A stretch of 5,322 nucleotides of DNA from Methanocorpusculum sp. (lineage in GTDB: Archaea > Halobacteriota > Methanomicrobia > Methanomicrobiales > Methanocorpusculaceae): assembly GCA_017555685.1 (NCBI GenBank), contig JAFZFW010000123.1, positions 1 through 5,322 on the forward strand. The letters run 5' to 3'. The notes under the pieces are model-generated. The model did not search any database. It was not told the origin of the DNA and saw only the letters and a program-made list of their open reading frames with translations. Positions 1-5,322 of this stretch are shown here, in pieces. How positions within the stretch are numbered: the stretch's first letter is position 1; every line of letters begins with the position of its first letter. A program made the translations under genes and the position numbers.

Positions 1-75
1 CATCTTACCGCAGCGGCGGCAGATAATGTGGGTGTGCTTGTTGCGCAGACCCATTGATGGTGTGCCTTTTGTCAT
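1..75 (-). CDS. rpl37e: Large ribosomal subunit protein eL37 (L37e), N-terminal part, cut by window edge
   Basis: The first 25 codons of a small zinc-ribbon protein of the large ribosomal subunit, which binds 23S rRNA. The reading starts MTKGTPSMG and reaches the first zinc-binding pair, C19-x2-C22, within the basic stretch CRRCGK; this start is typical of archaeal L37e. The family is about 60 residues long, so the second half, with the other two zinc ligands, lies beyond the left edge. The start is set by a strong ribosome binding site GAGGTGA (minus strand, 90-84), 8 bases before the ATG. It lies 21 bases after the lsm stop codon and is almost surely co-transcribed with it, a gene order common in Euryarchaeota. 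Confidence 0.93.
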   Translation of the reverse strand, partial: MTKGTPSMGLRNKHTHIICRRCGKM

Positions 76-96
76 TGGTTAATTCACCTCTTATAT

Positions 97-390
<294 letters not shown>

Positions 391-396
391 ATGCCG

Positions 397-414
397 CATG
401 AGACTTGGCTCATG
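397..414 (-). other. Perfect inverted repeat, 6-base arms and 6-base spacer
   Basis: CATGAG (397-402), spacer ACTTGG, CTCATG (409-414). The arms match perfectly. If lsm is transcribed from the TATA-like box at 446-452, this dyad falls about 10-25 bases into the transcript and would form its first hairpin. It could equally be an operator for a DNA-binding dimer placed between the two divergent promoters. Confidence 0.4.
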
Positions 415-445
415 GAAGAGTGCTTAATGTATTCGACTTACACAG

Positions 446-452
446 AAATAAA
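446..452 (-). promoter_or_regulatory. Putative TATA box for the lsm-rpl37e unit
   Basis: On the minus strand this reads TTTATTT within ATCTTTATTTCTG, the most TATA-like stretch upstream of lsm. Using the usual archaeal spacing of about 26 bases from box centre to transcript start, transcription would begin near 423 and leave a leader of about 100 bases. No start site has been measured; the weaker ATACATTAA stretch nearer the gene (about 423-431) is an alternative. Confidence 0.35.
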
Positions 453-513
453 GATACCGTCACTACACCCCGAAATCCTGTCCCCGGTGTTCAATATCCT
501 CTGCCGACAAGTG

Positions 514-523
514 CCTTATTTAC
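514..523 (+). promoter_or_regulatory. Putative TATA box for the apgM operon
   Basis: CCTTATTTAC centres at about 519. The usual archaeal spacing puts the transcript start near 545, only a few bases before the apgM ATG at 549. This agrees with the absence of any GGTGA-like sequence before that ATG and suggests a leaderless mRNA. The AT-rich CATATAGTATAG just before the gene (534-545) is a weaker rival, since it would place the start inside the coding region. Confidence 0.45.
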
Positions 524-548
524 CCGCGCAGAGCATATAGTATAGATA

Positions 549-1769
549 ATGACAGCATCGAAAATATTACTCTTAATTATCGACGGGGTAGGCGACAGAC
601 CCTGCGCATGCTTCGGCGGCAAAACTCCGCTCCAGGCAGCGCAGATTCCAAATCTTGACCGCCTCGCAGCAGAAGGTATCTGCGGAATCATGGATCCGGT
701 AGCGCCGGGTATCCGCGCAGGTTCTGACACTGCACACTTAAGTCTCTTAGGCTACGAGCCGCAGAAATACTATACCGGCAGAGGTCCTCTTGAGGCAGCC
801 GGTGTCGGCATCTCCATGAAGCCGGGAATGATCGGTTTCCGCGCAAACTACTCCACTGTTGATGCAGATGGCCTTGTCATCGACCGCAGAGCAGGAAGAA
901 TCGAAGACACCACTGAGATTTCCCGCGCAGTAAAGGAAGGTGTTGACCTCTCAAAGTACGGAGTCACCATCGAATTCGAGCCGGGAACCGGACACCGTGC
1001 AGCTCTTGCCTTACGCGGTGAAGGACTTTCTGCAGCAGTTTCCACCAACGACCCGAAGAAGACCGGTGTTGCTCCGCTTGTTATCGTTGCAGAAGACGAC
1101 ACTCCGGAAGCAAAGAGAACTGCAGAAATCTGTAACGAGTTCTCCCGTCAGGCATACGAAATCTTAAAGAACCATCCGGTCAACCTCGCCCGCCAGGCAG
1201 AAGGAAAGAATCCGGCAAACGTTGTCTTAATCCGCGGTGCAGGAGAAATGGGTGTCTACGAAACCTTTGAGGAGAAGCACGAACTCTCCGGAAGCGTTGT
1301 TGCATCCGCAGCATTAATCGCCGGTATTGGAAGCTCAGTCGGCTTAGAGAGAATCCCGGTTCTTCCAAGCACCCCGCTCGAAGAACAGGTGCAGATTGTC
1401 TTAAACGAGTTCGAGCGCAAAGACTTCGTGCTCTTCAACATCAAGAATGCTGACGAGTACGGACATGACGGCAAGGCAGAGGAAAAGAAAGCCTTCCTCG
1501 AAAAGATTGACGAAGCTATCGTTCCGTTCCTTGAGCGTACGGACATCATGATTGCTGTCTGCGGAGATCACTCCACTCCATGCTCGGTCAAAGACCACAG
1601 CGCAGATCCTGTCCCGTTAATGATTCGCGGAGACGGATGCCGTGTGGACAATGTCACTGCATATGATGAAATCTCCTGTGCTGCAGGTGCTATGTGCAGA
1701 ATCAATGGTGCTTCTTTAATGCCGGTTTTACTCGACTTAATCGACAAAACCCATAAGTACGGTGCATAA
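549..1769 (+). CDS. apgM: 2,3-bisphosphoglycerate-independent phosphoglycerate mutase, archaeal type
   Basis: A 406-residue cytoplasmic enzyme that interconverts 3- and 2-phosphoglycerate in glycolysis and gluconeogenesis without a bisphosphoglycerate cofactor. It belongs to the alkaline-phosphatase superfamily and has the family's normal length. Visible metal-site and catalytic elements are D12 in IIDGVGDRP, the likely nucleophile S59 in AGSDTAHLSLLGY, D302 and H306 in ADEYGHDG, D340-H341 in CGDHSTP, and H350 in KDHSADP. The region around GRGPLEA (77-83) is also typical. The ATG has no ribosome binding site; with the TATA-like box about 30 bases upstream this points to a leaderless transcript. 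It leads a three-gene unit, with 21 bases to the next gene. Nothing looks truncated or altered. Confidence 0.96.
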   Translation: MTASKILLLIIDGVGDRPCACFGGKTPLQAAQIPNLDRLAAEGICGIMDPVAPGIRAGSDTAHLSLLGYEPQKYYTGRGPLEAAGVGISMKPGMIGFRANYSTVDADGLVIDRRAGRIEDTTEISRAVKEGVDLSKYGVTIEFEPGTGHRAALALRGEGLSAAVSTNDPKKTGVAPLVIVAEDDTPEAKRTAEICNEFSRQAYEILKNHPVNLARQAEGKNPANVVLIRGAGEMGVYETFEEKHELSGSVVASAALIAGIGSSVGLERIPVLPSTPLEEQVQIVLNEFERKDFVLFNIKNADEYGHDGKAEEKKAFLEKIDEAIVPFLERTDIMIAVCGDHSTPCSVKDHSADPVPLMIRGDGCRVDNVTAYDEISCAAGAMCRINGASLMPVLLDLIDKTHKYGA

Positions 1770-1790
1770 CGATATACTAAGTAGGAAAGG

Positions 1791-2840
1791 ATGTCAAATC
1801 ACAGAATAATTGTGGCGGAACCTGTCCCGGAATATCCGGCAGAGCCTGAGGAGAAGTTCCTCACGCTTCCGGATATTTCCGAGGAGGAAATTATCGAAAC
1901 CGAACAGGAGATGCCGCCTGCGGGAAAGGAAGAGCCGCTGTTTTCCGAGATCCCCGAGCCTGAGGTCTTAAAGCAGCAGCTCTCTTCGATTGATGAAGAG
2001 ACCGCCGCTTTTGTTGTCTCATCCACGGAATTATTCAAGACCTGTGTTCTTCCGGACAAGACAGAACTGCAGGAGAGAAACTTAAAGACCAAGAGTGATA
2101 TCTTAGTCGGAGACCACTGTAATATCGGATATGGTCTCTACGGAAATGATATCGCCATCTGTGAACTCTCCACGATGTATGGGGATGTAGTCGCAGAAGG
2201 AGACCTTCGAATTGATAACTTCTGTGAGGTTCACGGGACGGTCATCTGTAACGGGGATGCCTACCTGGGTGAAGGAGTAAAAATTCATGGAAAACTCACT
2301 GTCGGCGGAAATCTCGATATCGGAGACAACGTCACCATCGACAAAGAGTTCAAGGCATTGGGGGATATCGCCATCCGCAACCCGATGCCGGTCGTACTTT
2401 ATCTGCTTCTCTATGTTATGACGATGCTGCATCTGGAAGGAGAAGAGTCGACGAAGAAGAAACTCAACGCATTAGTCGCAGAGGCACAGGCGGTGCCGCT
2501 TGTTCTGCCGCCGAGAACCAGCATGGATTTACGCTACTTCTCGGTGCCGACTCCGATGGAGATCGGAGCAAACTGCCGCCTTCATGGAAACATCAAGGCA
2601 GAGACCGTCAAGGTCAGAAAAGACACCACCATCTTCGGCAGTATTCAGGCTGCAAAGCGCGTCAAGGTTGGTCCGCGTGATGCAGTCCACGGAGATGTGG
2701 CTGCCAAGAATATCCGTGTCGAACGCGGTGCGGATATTTTGGGAGACCTTATCGGCAGTGTTGTCTGGCTGCATGAGGATGCCAGAGTCAGCGGGGTTAT
2801 CAAAGCAACTGACGGCTTAACGATTGGAAGAAACGAGTAA
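1791..2840 (+). CDS. Bactofilin-like polymer-forming beta-helix protein
   Basis: A 349-residue protein without signal peptide. Residues 1-60 are acidic and proline-rich (17 Asp/Glu, 10 Pro) and probably disordered. Two blocks of beta-helix repeats follow. In the first (about 103-197) glycines recur every 18 residues at G113, G131, G149 and G167. In the second (about 256-346) they recur every 17-18 at G266, G283, G301, G318 and G335, in contexts such as HGNI, FGSI, HGDV, LGDL and SGVI. This is the pattern of bactofilin/CcmA-type (DUF583) proteins, which self-assemble into filaments; annotation as an acyltransferase is possible because hexapeptide enzymes look similar, but no catalytic histidine motif is evident. 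A hydrophobic helix (about 199-215) and a charged linker separate the blocks. The start is preceded by a weak AGGAAAGG. One base separates it from the next gene, so translation is probably coupled. The cellular role is unknown. Confidence 0.75.
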   Translation: MSNHRIIVAEPVPEYPAEPEEKFLTLPDISEEEIIETEQEMPPAGKEEPLFSEIPEPEVLKQQLSSIDEETAAFVVSSTELFKTCVLPDKTELQERNLKTKSDILVGDHCNIGYGLYGNDIAICELSTMYGDVVAEGDLRIDNFCEVHGTVICNGDAYLGEGVKIHGKLTVGGNLDIGDNVTIDKEFKALGDIAIRNPMPVVLYLLLYVMTMLHLEGEESTKKKLNALVAEAQAVPLVLPPRTSMDLRYFSVPTPMEIGANCRLHGNIKAETVKVRKDTTIFGSIQAAKRVKVGPRDAVHGDVAAKNIRVERGADILGDLIGSVVWLHEDARVSGVIKATDGLTIGRNE

Positions 2841-2841
2841 T

Positions 2842-3681
2842 ATGAAGTCATTAGAGGAAATGATTGAGGTTGAAGGCCTCCGGTTTATTGAACCGGATTA
2901 TGCCTCCCTCGTAAACAATGGTGAGCCGGCGGTTTTAATCTGCGAGGCAAAGCCGGAAGCAGGCGGCGCACGTCTTCTCCTGGATGAAGAAGGAAACCCG
3001 CTGCTGTTTGCGGTAAAGAATGAAGATGCATGGTTTGCAACCTCCTGGCTCTTCCGCGACCCGACTGCGGCAGAGCTTGAACTCTTTGAGGCAGCAGACG
3101 GTGACATGTATGAAGAGCCGCGTGAAGATATTGAAGCGGCATTTCGTGCATACTTCTCGCAGATTGTCATCGAAGAAATCCGCCCGACCCGTGAGGACAT
3201 CACTGAAGAGAGAATCGATAAAATCCGTTCTCTCGTCCGCGAGAAGTTTGGCGAGTCAGTATCTGGTATCTGTATTGATGCCTGTTGCGGTTCCGGAATC
3301 GGTTCGCAGGTCATGAGAGAAATCGGTGCATCTCCGATTGCCTATGATAATGATCCGGAACTGTTAGCACTTGGATTCAAGAACGGCCGCTTAAAGCCGG
3401 AAGAGACTGTCTGTATTGACGGCAGAATCGCCTCGGCTTACATGCCGGATGCAGAGTTCGGACTTGGGATTATGTTCGGACAGATTTACTCCTACACAAA
3501 GGAGATCTGGCAGCCGATTGTCGAAGAGCTTGCAGGTGTTACCGAAAAGACGCTTATCACGGTTGCAACCGAAGAAGAGGCCAAGTGGGTTAAGGAATGG
3601 GCGGCAGGTGTCGGCAGATATCTTGAGATTTCTGAAAACGACCGCGACCCGATTTATGACCGCTGGGTCATCTTCGGTTAA
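2842..3681 (+). CDS. Class I SAM-dependent methyltransferase-like protein, target unknown
   Basis: A 279-residue protein whose second half has a Rossmann-type methyltransferase core. Motif I is IDACCGSGIGS (145-155), with D146 and the glycine loop for S-adenosylmethionine, followed by the acidic AYDNDP (167-172) for the ribose. No NPPY-type motif that would mark an N-methyltransferase of DNA or glutamine is visible. The first 130 residues are a separate acidic region that I do not recognise (for example GARLLLDEEGNP). I take the ATG at 2842, 1 base after the upstream stop; a TTG at 2824 would overlap that gene and add six residues. GGAAG (2826-2830) is a distant, weak binding site, so reinitiation is likely. 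The substrate could be protein, RNA or a small molecule; the sequence does not decide. Confidence 0.7.
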   Translation: MKSLEEMIEVEGLRFIEPDYASLVNNGEPAVLICEAKPEAGGARLLLDEEGNPLLFAVKNEDAWFATSWLFRDPTAAELELFEAADGDMYEEPREDIEAAFRAYFSQIVIEEIRPTREDITEERIDKIRSLVREKFGESVSGICIDACCGSGIGSQVMREIGASPIAYDNDPELLALGFKNGRLKPEETVCIDGRIASAYMPDAEFGLGIMFGQIYSYTKEIWQPIVEELAGVTEKTLITVATEEEAKWVKEWAAGVGRYLEISENDRDPIYDRWVIFG

Positions 3682-3683
3682 TC

Positions 3684-3693
3684 TTTTTTTTTT
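3684..3693 (+). terminator. T-tract terminator of the apgM operon
   Basis: Ten consecutive T follow the methyltransferase stop codon by 2 bases. Archaeal RNA polymerase stops at such U-rich tracts without needing a hairpin. The last two T belong to the stop codon (TAA on the minus strand) of the convergent gene, so the tract serves both genes. No matching T run on the minus strand follows that gene. Confidence 0.7.
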
Positions 3694-4486
3694 ACCATTC
3701 AATCTGCATCCCGACGCCCACTTCGCCGACCGGGATTTTCTGATGAATCGCAGAACGCACGGCAAAGGATGTGCAGTGACAGGGATAGAGTTCTTCTAAA
3801 CCAAGTGAATCCAGATACTCTATCGTTTTTTCGACCCGTTCATTTACCTGTTTCAGATGGAAGCCGCCGATGATTCCTTTTACCGGCTTTTTGAAAAGTG
3901 TGCGGGCATACTCTGCTATATTACAGATGCCTGCATGCGAACATCCGGTGATGATGAAGATTGAATCTCCTGCATCATATACCAGTGCGGAATCCTCCAT
4001 CACAAAATCCGGCTCAAAGACTCCGTCAACCTCATGCACGCCAAACTGCACGCGCGGCTCGAAATCATTCATCTGCGGAATCTCGCCAAGGAAGGTGATG
4101 TGCTCAGACACCTTCTGCGGTTCCCGTGAGAGGGAGAGTTCATAGGGGATGTCTGCTTCACGGAGGGGTGAGCCGGCATTTCTTCCGTCAAGGTATTGTT
4201 TTTCGGCAAGCGTTTCTGAGTGTGCAACAAGCCGCGCATACGGCAGAACAGAAAGCAGGTGCGGCAGACCTGCTGTGTGGTCGTCATGTCCGTGTGAGAG
4301 GACGACCATTGTCACCTGCGAAAGGTTGATATTCATCCGCTCCGCATTTCTCAAAAACACATCCGAGTATCCGCAGTCGAACAGAATTCTCTCGCCTTCG
4401 TCTTCAATATAATAAGATAGTGCAGGCTCTCCGAGATAGTATTTGTCGATATAGGTATTGTTGTCCGCGAGCACCGTCAGTTTCAT
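3692..4486 (-). CDS. Metallo-beta-lactamase-fold protein, putative methanopterin-pathway synthase family (COG1237-like)
   Basis: A 264-residue protein of the metallo-beta-lactamase fold. The metal-binding signature is SHGHDDH at 64-70 (H65, H67, D69, H70), with further ligand-type histidines in GCSHAGICN (H184), GGFHL (H210) and PCHCTS (H237). The opening (residues 1-47, with LSYYIED and ILFDCGYSDVFLRNA) is typical of the COG1237 group, whose methanogen members carry the name 7,8-dihydropterin-6-methyl-4-(ribofuranosyl)aminobenzene 5'-phosphate synthase, a step in making the C1 carrier methanopterin. That name rests on few characterised proteins, so a general metal-dependent hydrolase remains possible. 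It is a single gene, convergent with the apgM unit and divergent from rps19e. No ribosome binding site is close to the ATG. Confidence 0.8.
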   Translation of the reverse strand: MKLTVLADNNTYIDKYYLGEPALSYYIEDEGERILFDCGYSDVFLRNAERMNINLSQVTMVVLSHGHDDHTAGLPHLLSVLPYARLVAHSETLAEKQYLDGRNAGSPLREADIPYELSLSREPQKVSEHITFLGEIPQMNDFEPRVQFGVHEVDGVFEPDFVMEDSALVYDAGDSIFIITGCSHAGICNIAEYARTLFKKPVKGIIGGFHLKQVNERVEKTIEYLDSLGLEELYPCHCTSFAVRSAIHQKIPVGEVGVGMQIEW

Positions 4487-4508
4487 ACAAATCTATTGTC
4501 CCTTCTGC

Positions 4509-4516
4509 AAATTAGT
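4509..4516 (-). promoter_or_regulatory. Weak TATA-like box for the metallo-beta-lactamase-fold gene
   Basis: On the minus strand this reads ACTAATTT, centred about 26 bases before the ATG at 4486, which would make a leaderless transcript. Support comes mainly from the lack of a ribosome binding site near that ATG; the box itself matches the consensus poorly. Confidence 0.2.
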
Positions 4517-4559
4517 TCTATCACTTAAGCGGGCACCGATGGTCCATTCGGGGCTGTGA

Positions 4560-4584
4560 TGTGCCTGCATGCCTCTCCGGCACA
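4560..4584. other. Inverted repeat TGTGCC / GGCACA
   Basis: TGTGCC (4560-4565) and GGCACA (4579-4584) are perfectly complementary around a 13-base loop. A further GGCAC at 4532-4536 could compete for the same GTGCC. It lies between the two divergent promoters, outside both presumed transcripts, so it may act as DNA or belong to an unrecognised RNA. Confidence 0.3.
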
Positions 4585-4604
4585 ACTGTTCTACGGGCGT
4601 CAAG

Positions 4605-4612
4605 TATATTAT
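4605..4612 (+). promoter_or_regulatory. Putative TATA box for the rps19e operon
   Basis: TATATTAT, in AAGTATATTATC, is the best TATA match between 4487 and 4715. The expected transcript start is near 4634, giving a leader of about 80 bases that contains both hairpins at 4650-4693. Confidence 0.5.
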
Positions 4613-4618
4613 CTCTGA

Positions 4619-4637
4619 AGTCTAACATGTAAAGACT
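4619..4637 (+). promoter_or_regulatory. Inverted repeat at the presumed rps19e transcript start (possible operator)
   Basis: AGTCT (4619-4623), spacer AACATGTAA, AGACT (4633-4637). The arms are perfect, and the spacer contains the palindrome ACATGT (4625-4630). It starts 7 bases after the TATA box and reaches the predicted start of transcription, where archaeal repressors commonly bind. No regulator can be named from the sequence. Confidence 0.3.
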
Positions 4638-4649
4638 GTTAATGTCATC

Positions 4650-4693
4650 GTTATGGACATCCGTGCCCATAACAAATCGTGCCGAAAGGCACG
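4650..4693 (+). promoter_or_regulatory. Tandem hairpins in the rps19e leader
   Basis: Hairpin 1: GTTATGG (4650-4656) pairs perfectly with CCATAAC (4667-4673); inside, after an A-C mismatch, CA/TG can pair around TCCG, a UNCG-class loop. Hairpin 2: CGTGCC (4678-4683) pairs perfectly with GGCACG (4688-4693) around GAAA, a GNRA tetraloop. AAAT separates them. The rps19e ribosome binding site begins 9 bases after hairpin 2. Stable tetraloops and a position between promoter and start codon suggest a structured leader, perhaps a binding site for a ribosomal protein. No known leader family is recognised. Confidence 0.5.
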
Positions 4694-4715
4694 CGGCTTA
4701 CAGTGAGGTTTGTCA

Positions 4716-5165
4716 ATGACTACAGTATTTGACATCCCGGCAAACGACCTGATCAACAAGGTTGCAGAAGAACTCAGAAACGTTTCTGAGATCCAGGCAC
4801 CGGAGTGGGCAGAGTTCGTCAAGACGGGAGTACACAAGCAGATGCCGCCAGAGAATCCAGACTGGTGGTACATCCGTTCCGCAGCAGTGCTGCGCAGAAT
4901 CTATGTTGACGGCCCGATTGGTGTCGAGCGTATGCGTACCGTCTACGGTGGTATGCAGGACCGCGGCAGCAAGCCGTCCCACTTCAGAAAAGGCAGCGGA
5001 AGCATCGCACGTAAAGTCATGCAGCAGCTCGAAGCAGCAGGTTTCATCGAGAAAGTTACCGGCGGCAGAGCAGTTTCCGCAAAGGGCCGCAAGTTCCTTG
5101 ACAACATTGCACACTCCTTAAAGGAAGAGGCAGTCAAGGCAGCACCGGGCCTTGCAAAGTACTAA
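4716..5165 (+). CDS. rps19e: Small ribosomal subunit protein eS19 (S19e)
   Basis: A 149-residue protein of the small ribosomal subunit, present in archaea and eukaryotes but not bacteria. It has a winged-helix-type fold, binds rRNA in the head of the subunit, and in eukaryotes is needed for small-subunit maturation. Family landmarks are [15 protein letters not shown] (49-63), [11 protein letters not shown] (69-79), [20 protein letters not shown] (86-105) and AKGRKFLD (122-129). Length is normal for archaea. The ATG at 4716 follows GTGAGGT (4703-4709) by 6 bases; an in-frame TTG at 4710 is not a better start. The next gene begins 28 bases after its stop, with its own GGTGA site, giving the usual archaeal rps19e-PDCD5 order. 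Confidence 0.96.
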   Translation: MTTVFDIPANDLINKVAEELRNVSEIQAPEWAEFVKTGVHKQMPPENPDWWYIRSAAVLRRIYVDGPIGVERMRTVYGGMQDRGSKPSHFRKGSGSIARKVMQQLEAAGFIEKVTGGRAVSAKGRKFLDNIAHSLKEEAVKAAPGLAKY

Positions 5166-5192
5166 ACACTGACACAAATATAGGTGAAAAGA

Positions 5193-5322
5193 ATGGGAGA
5201 CGATGCAGAACTCGCAGAACTTCGCCGTCAGCGCATGATGCAGATGCAGCAGCAGCAGATGGCAGAACAGGAACAGCTTCAGCGTCAGCAGCAGATGCAG
5301 GCACAGATTCAGTCTGTACTCA
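5193..5322 (+). CDS. PDCD5 (TFAR19)-family DNA-binding protein, N-terminal part, cut by window edge
   Basis: The first 43 codons of a protein starting MGDDAELAELRRQRMMQ and continuing as a highly charged, glutamine- and methionine-rich helix (about 18 Gln among residues 13-40). Archaeal members are about 110-120 residues long, with this flexible N-terminal helix followed by a three-helix bundle; the bundle is outside the window. They are annotated as DNA-binding proteins, and their role in archaea is not settled. GGTGA (5183-5187) ends 5 bases before the ATG. Its position directly after rps19e is typical and supports the call. Confidence 0.9.
   Translation, partial: MGDDAELAELRRQRMMQMQQQQMAEQEQLQRQQQMQAQIQSVL

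Larger units (their letters stand above)
4551..4623 (+). ncRNA. Weak candidate C/D-box-like RNA
   Basis: GTGATGT (4556-4562) matches box C (RTGATGA) at six of seven positions and keeps the kink-turn core; CTGA (4615-4618) matches box D. The flanks GGGCT (4551-4555) and AGTCT (4619-4623) can form a five-pair closing stem that includes G-U pairs. Against it: no clear internal D'/C' pair, a length of 73 bases that is long for archaeal C/D RNAs, and an AT-rich would-be guide that overlaps the rps19e TATA box. Confidence 0.15.

Noticed and set aside
848..1598. Several long minus-strand open frames opposite apgM
   Set aside because: They are shadows of a strongly conserved enzyme gene, without binding sites or motifs of their own; long antisense frames are expected from the codon bias.
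2824..2841. TTG start for the methyltransferase, six codons before the ATG
   Set aside because: It would overlap the upstream gene and the ATG 1 base after the upstream stop is the simpler, coupled start.
2885..3314. Minus-strand frames of 88 and 138 codons opposite the methyltransferase gene
   Set aside because: The translations are low-complexity (Ser/Arg- or His/Leu-rich) and the sense gene has a clear SAM-binding motif.
4487..4715. tRNA or known riboswitch in the spacer upstream of rps19e
   Set aside because: There is no T-arm consensus, cloverleaf or known riboswitch core; only simple hairpins are visible.
4713..5114. Minus-strand frame of 133 codons opposite rps19e
   Set aside because: It is a full shadow of a well-conserved ribosomal protein gene and its translation has no recognisable domain.
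5208..5322. Short CAG-rich repeat array near the right edge
   Set aside because: It is the glutamine-rich coding helix of the PDCD5-family protein, not a separate DNA repeat.

Overview
The window looks like chromosome from a methanogenic euryarchaeon, most likely of the order Methanomicrobiales; a Methanocorpusculum-like genome is my best guess, made from gene content and style and not from a search. Seen directly: archaeal/eukaryotic-type ribosomal proteins (L37e, S19e), a stand-alone archaeal Sm-like protein, an archaeal-type cofactor-independent phosphoglycerate mutase, a PDCD5-type protein, GGTGA-type ribosome binding sites, AT-rich TATA-like boxes and a T-tract terminator. There is no sign of mobile DNA, CRISPR, tRNA or rRNA.

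Layout. (i) 1-324, minus strand: an RNA-protein pair, lsm followed 21 bases later by rpl37e, which runs off the left edge. (ii) 325-548: a divergent control region with a TATA-like box for each direction, two hairpins in the presumed lsm leader and a 12-base direct repeat that duplicates the lsm start region in frame. (iii) 549-3681, plus strand: a tight three-gene unit of apgM (apparently leaderless), a bactofilin-like beta-helix protein and a SAM-dependent methyltransferase-like protein of unknown target; the last two genes are 1 base apart. It ends in a run of ten T. (iv) 3692-4486, minus strand: a metallo-beta-lactamase-fold protein of the family annotated in methanogens as a methanopterin-pathway synthase, convergent with the previous unit and sharing the T tract at its stop codon. 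(v) 4487-4715: a second divergent control region with a TATA box, a dyad near the expected transcription start, and two perfect tandem hairpins (one with a GAAA loop) in the presumed rps19e leader. (vi) 4716-5322, plus strand: rps19e and the start of a PDCD5-family gene, the first genes of a translation-linked operon that continues past the right edge.

The housekeeping genes (ribosome, RNA chaperone, glycolysis/gluconeogenesis) are ordinary. The parts worth a second look are the two structured leader regions in front of lsm and rps19e, and the pair of uncharacterised proteins (beta-helix polymer plus methyltransferase) locked into the apgM operon.
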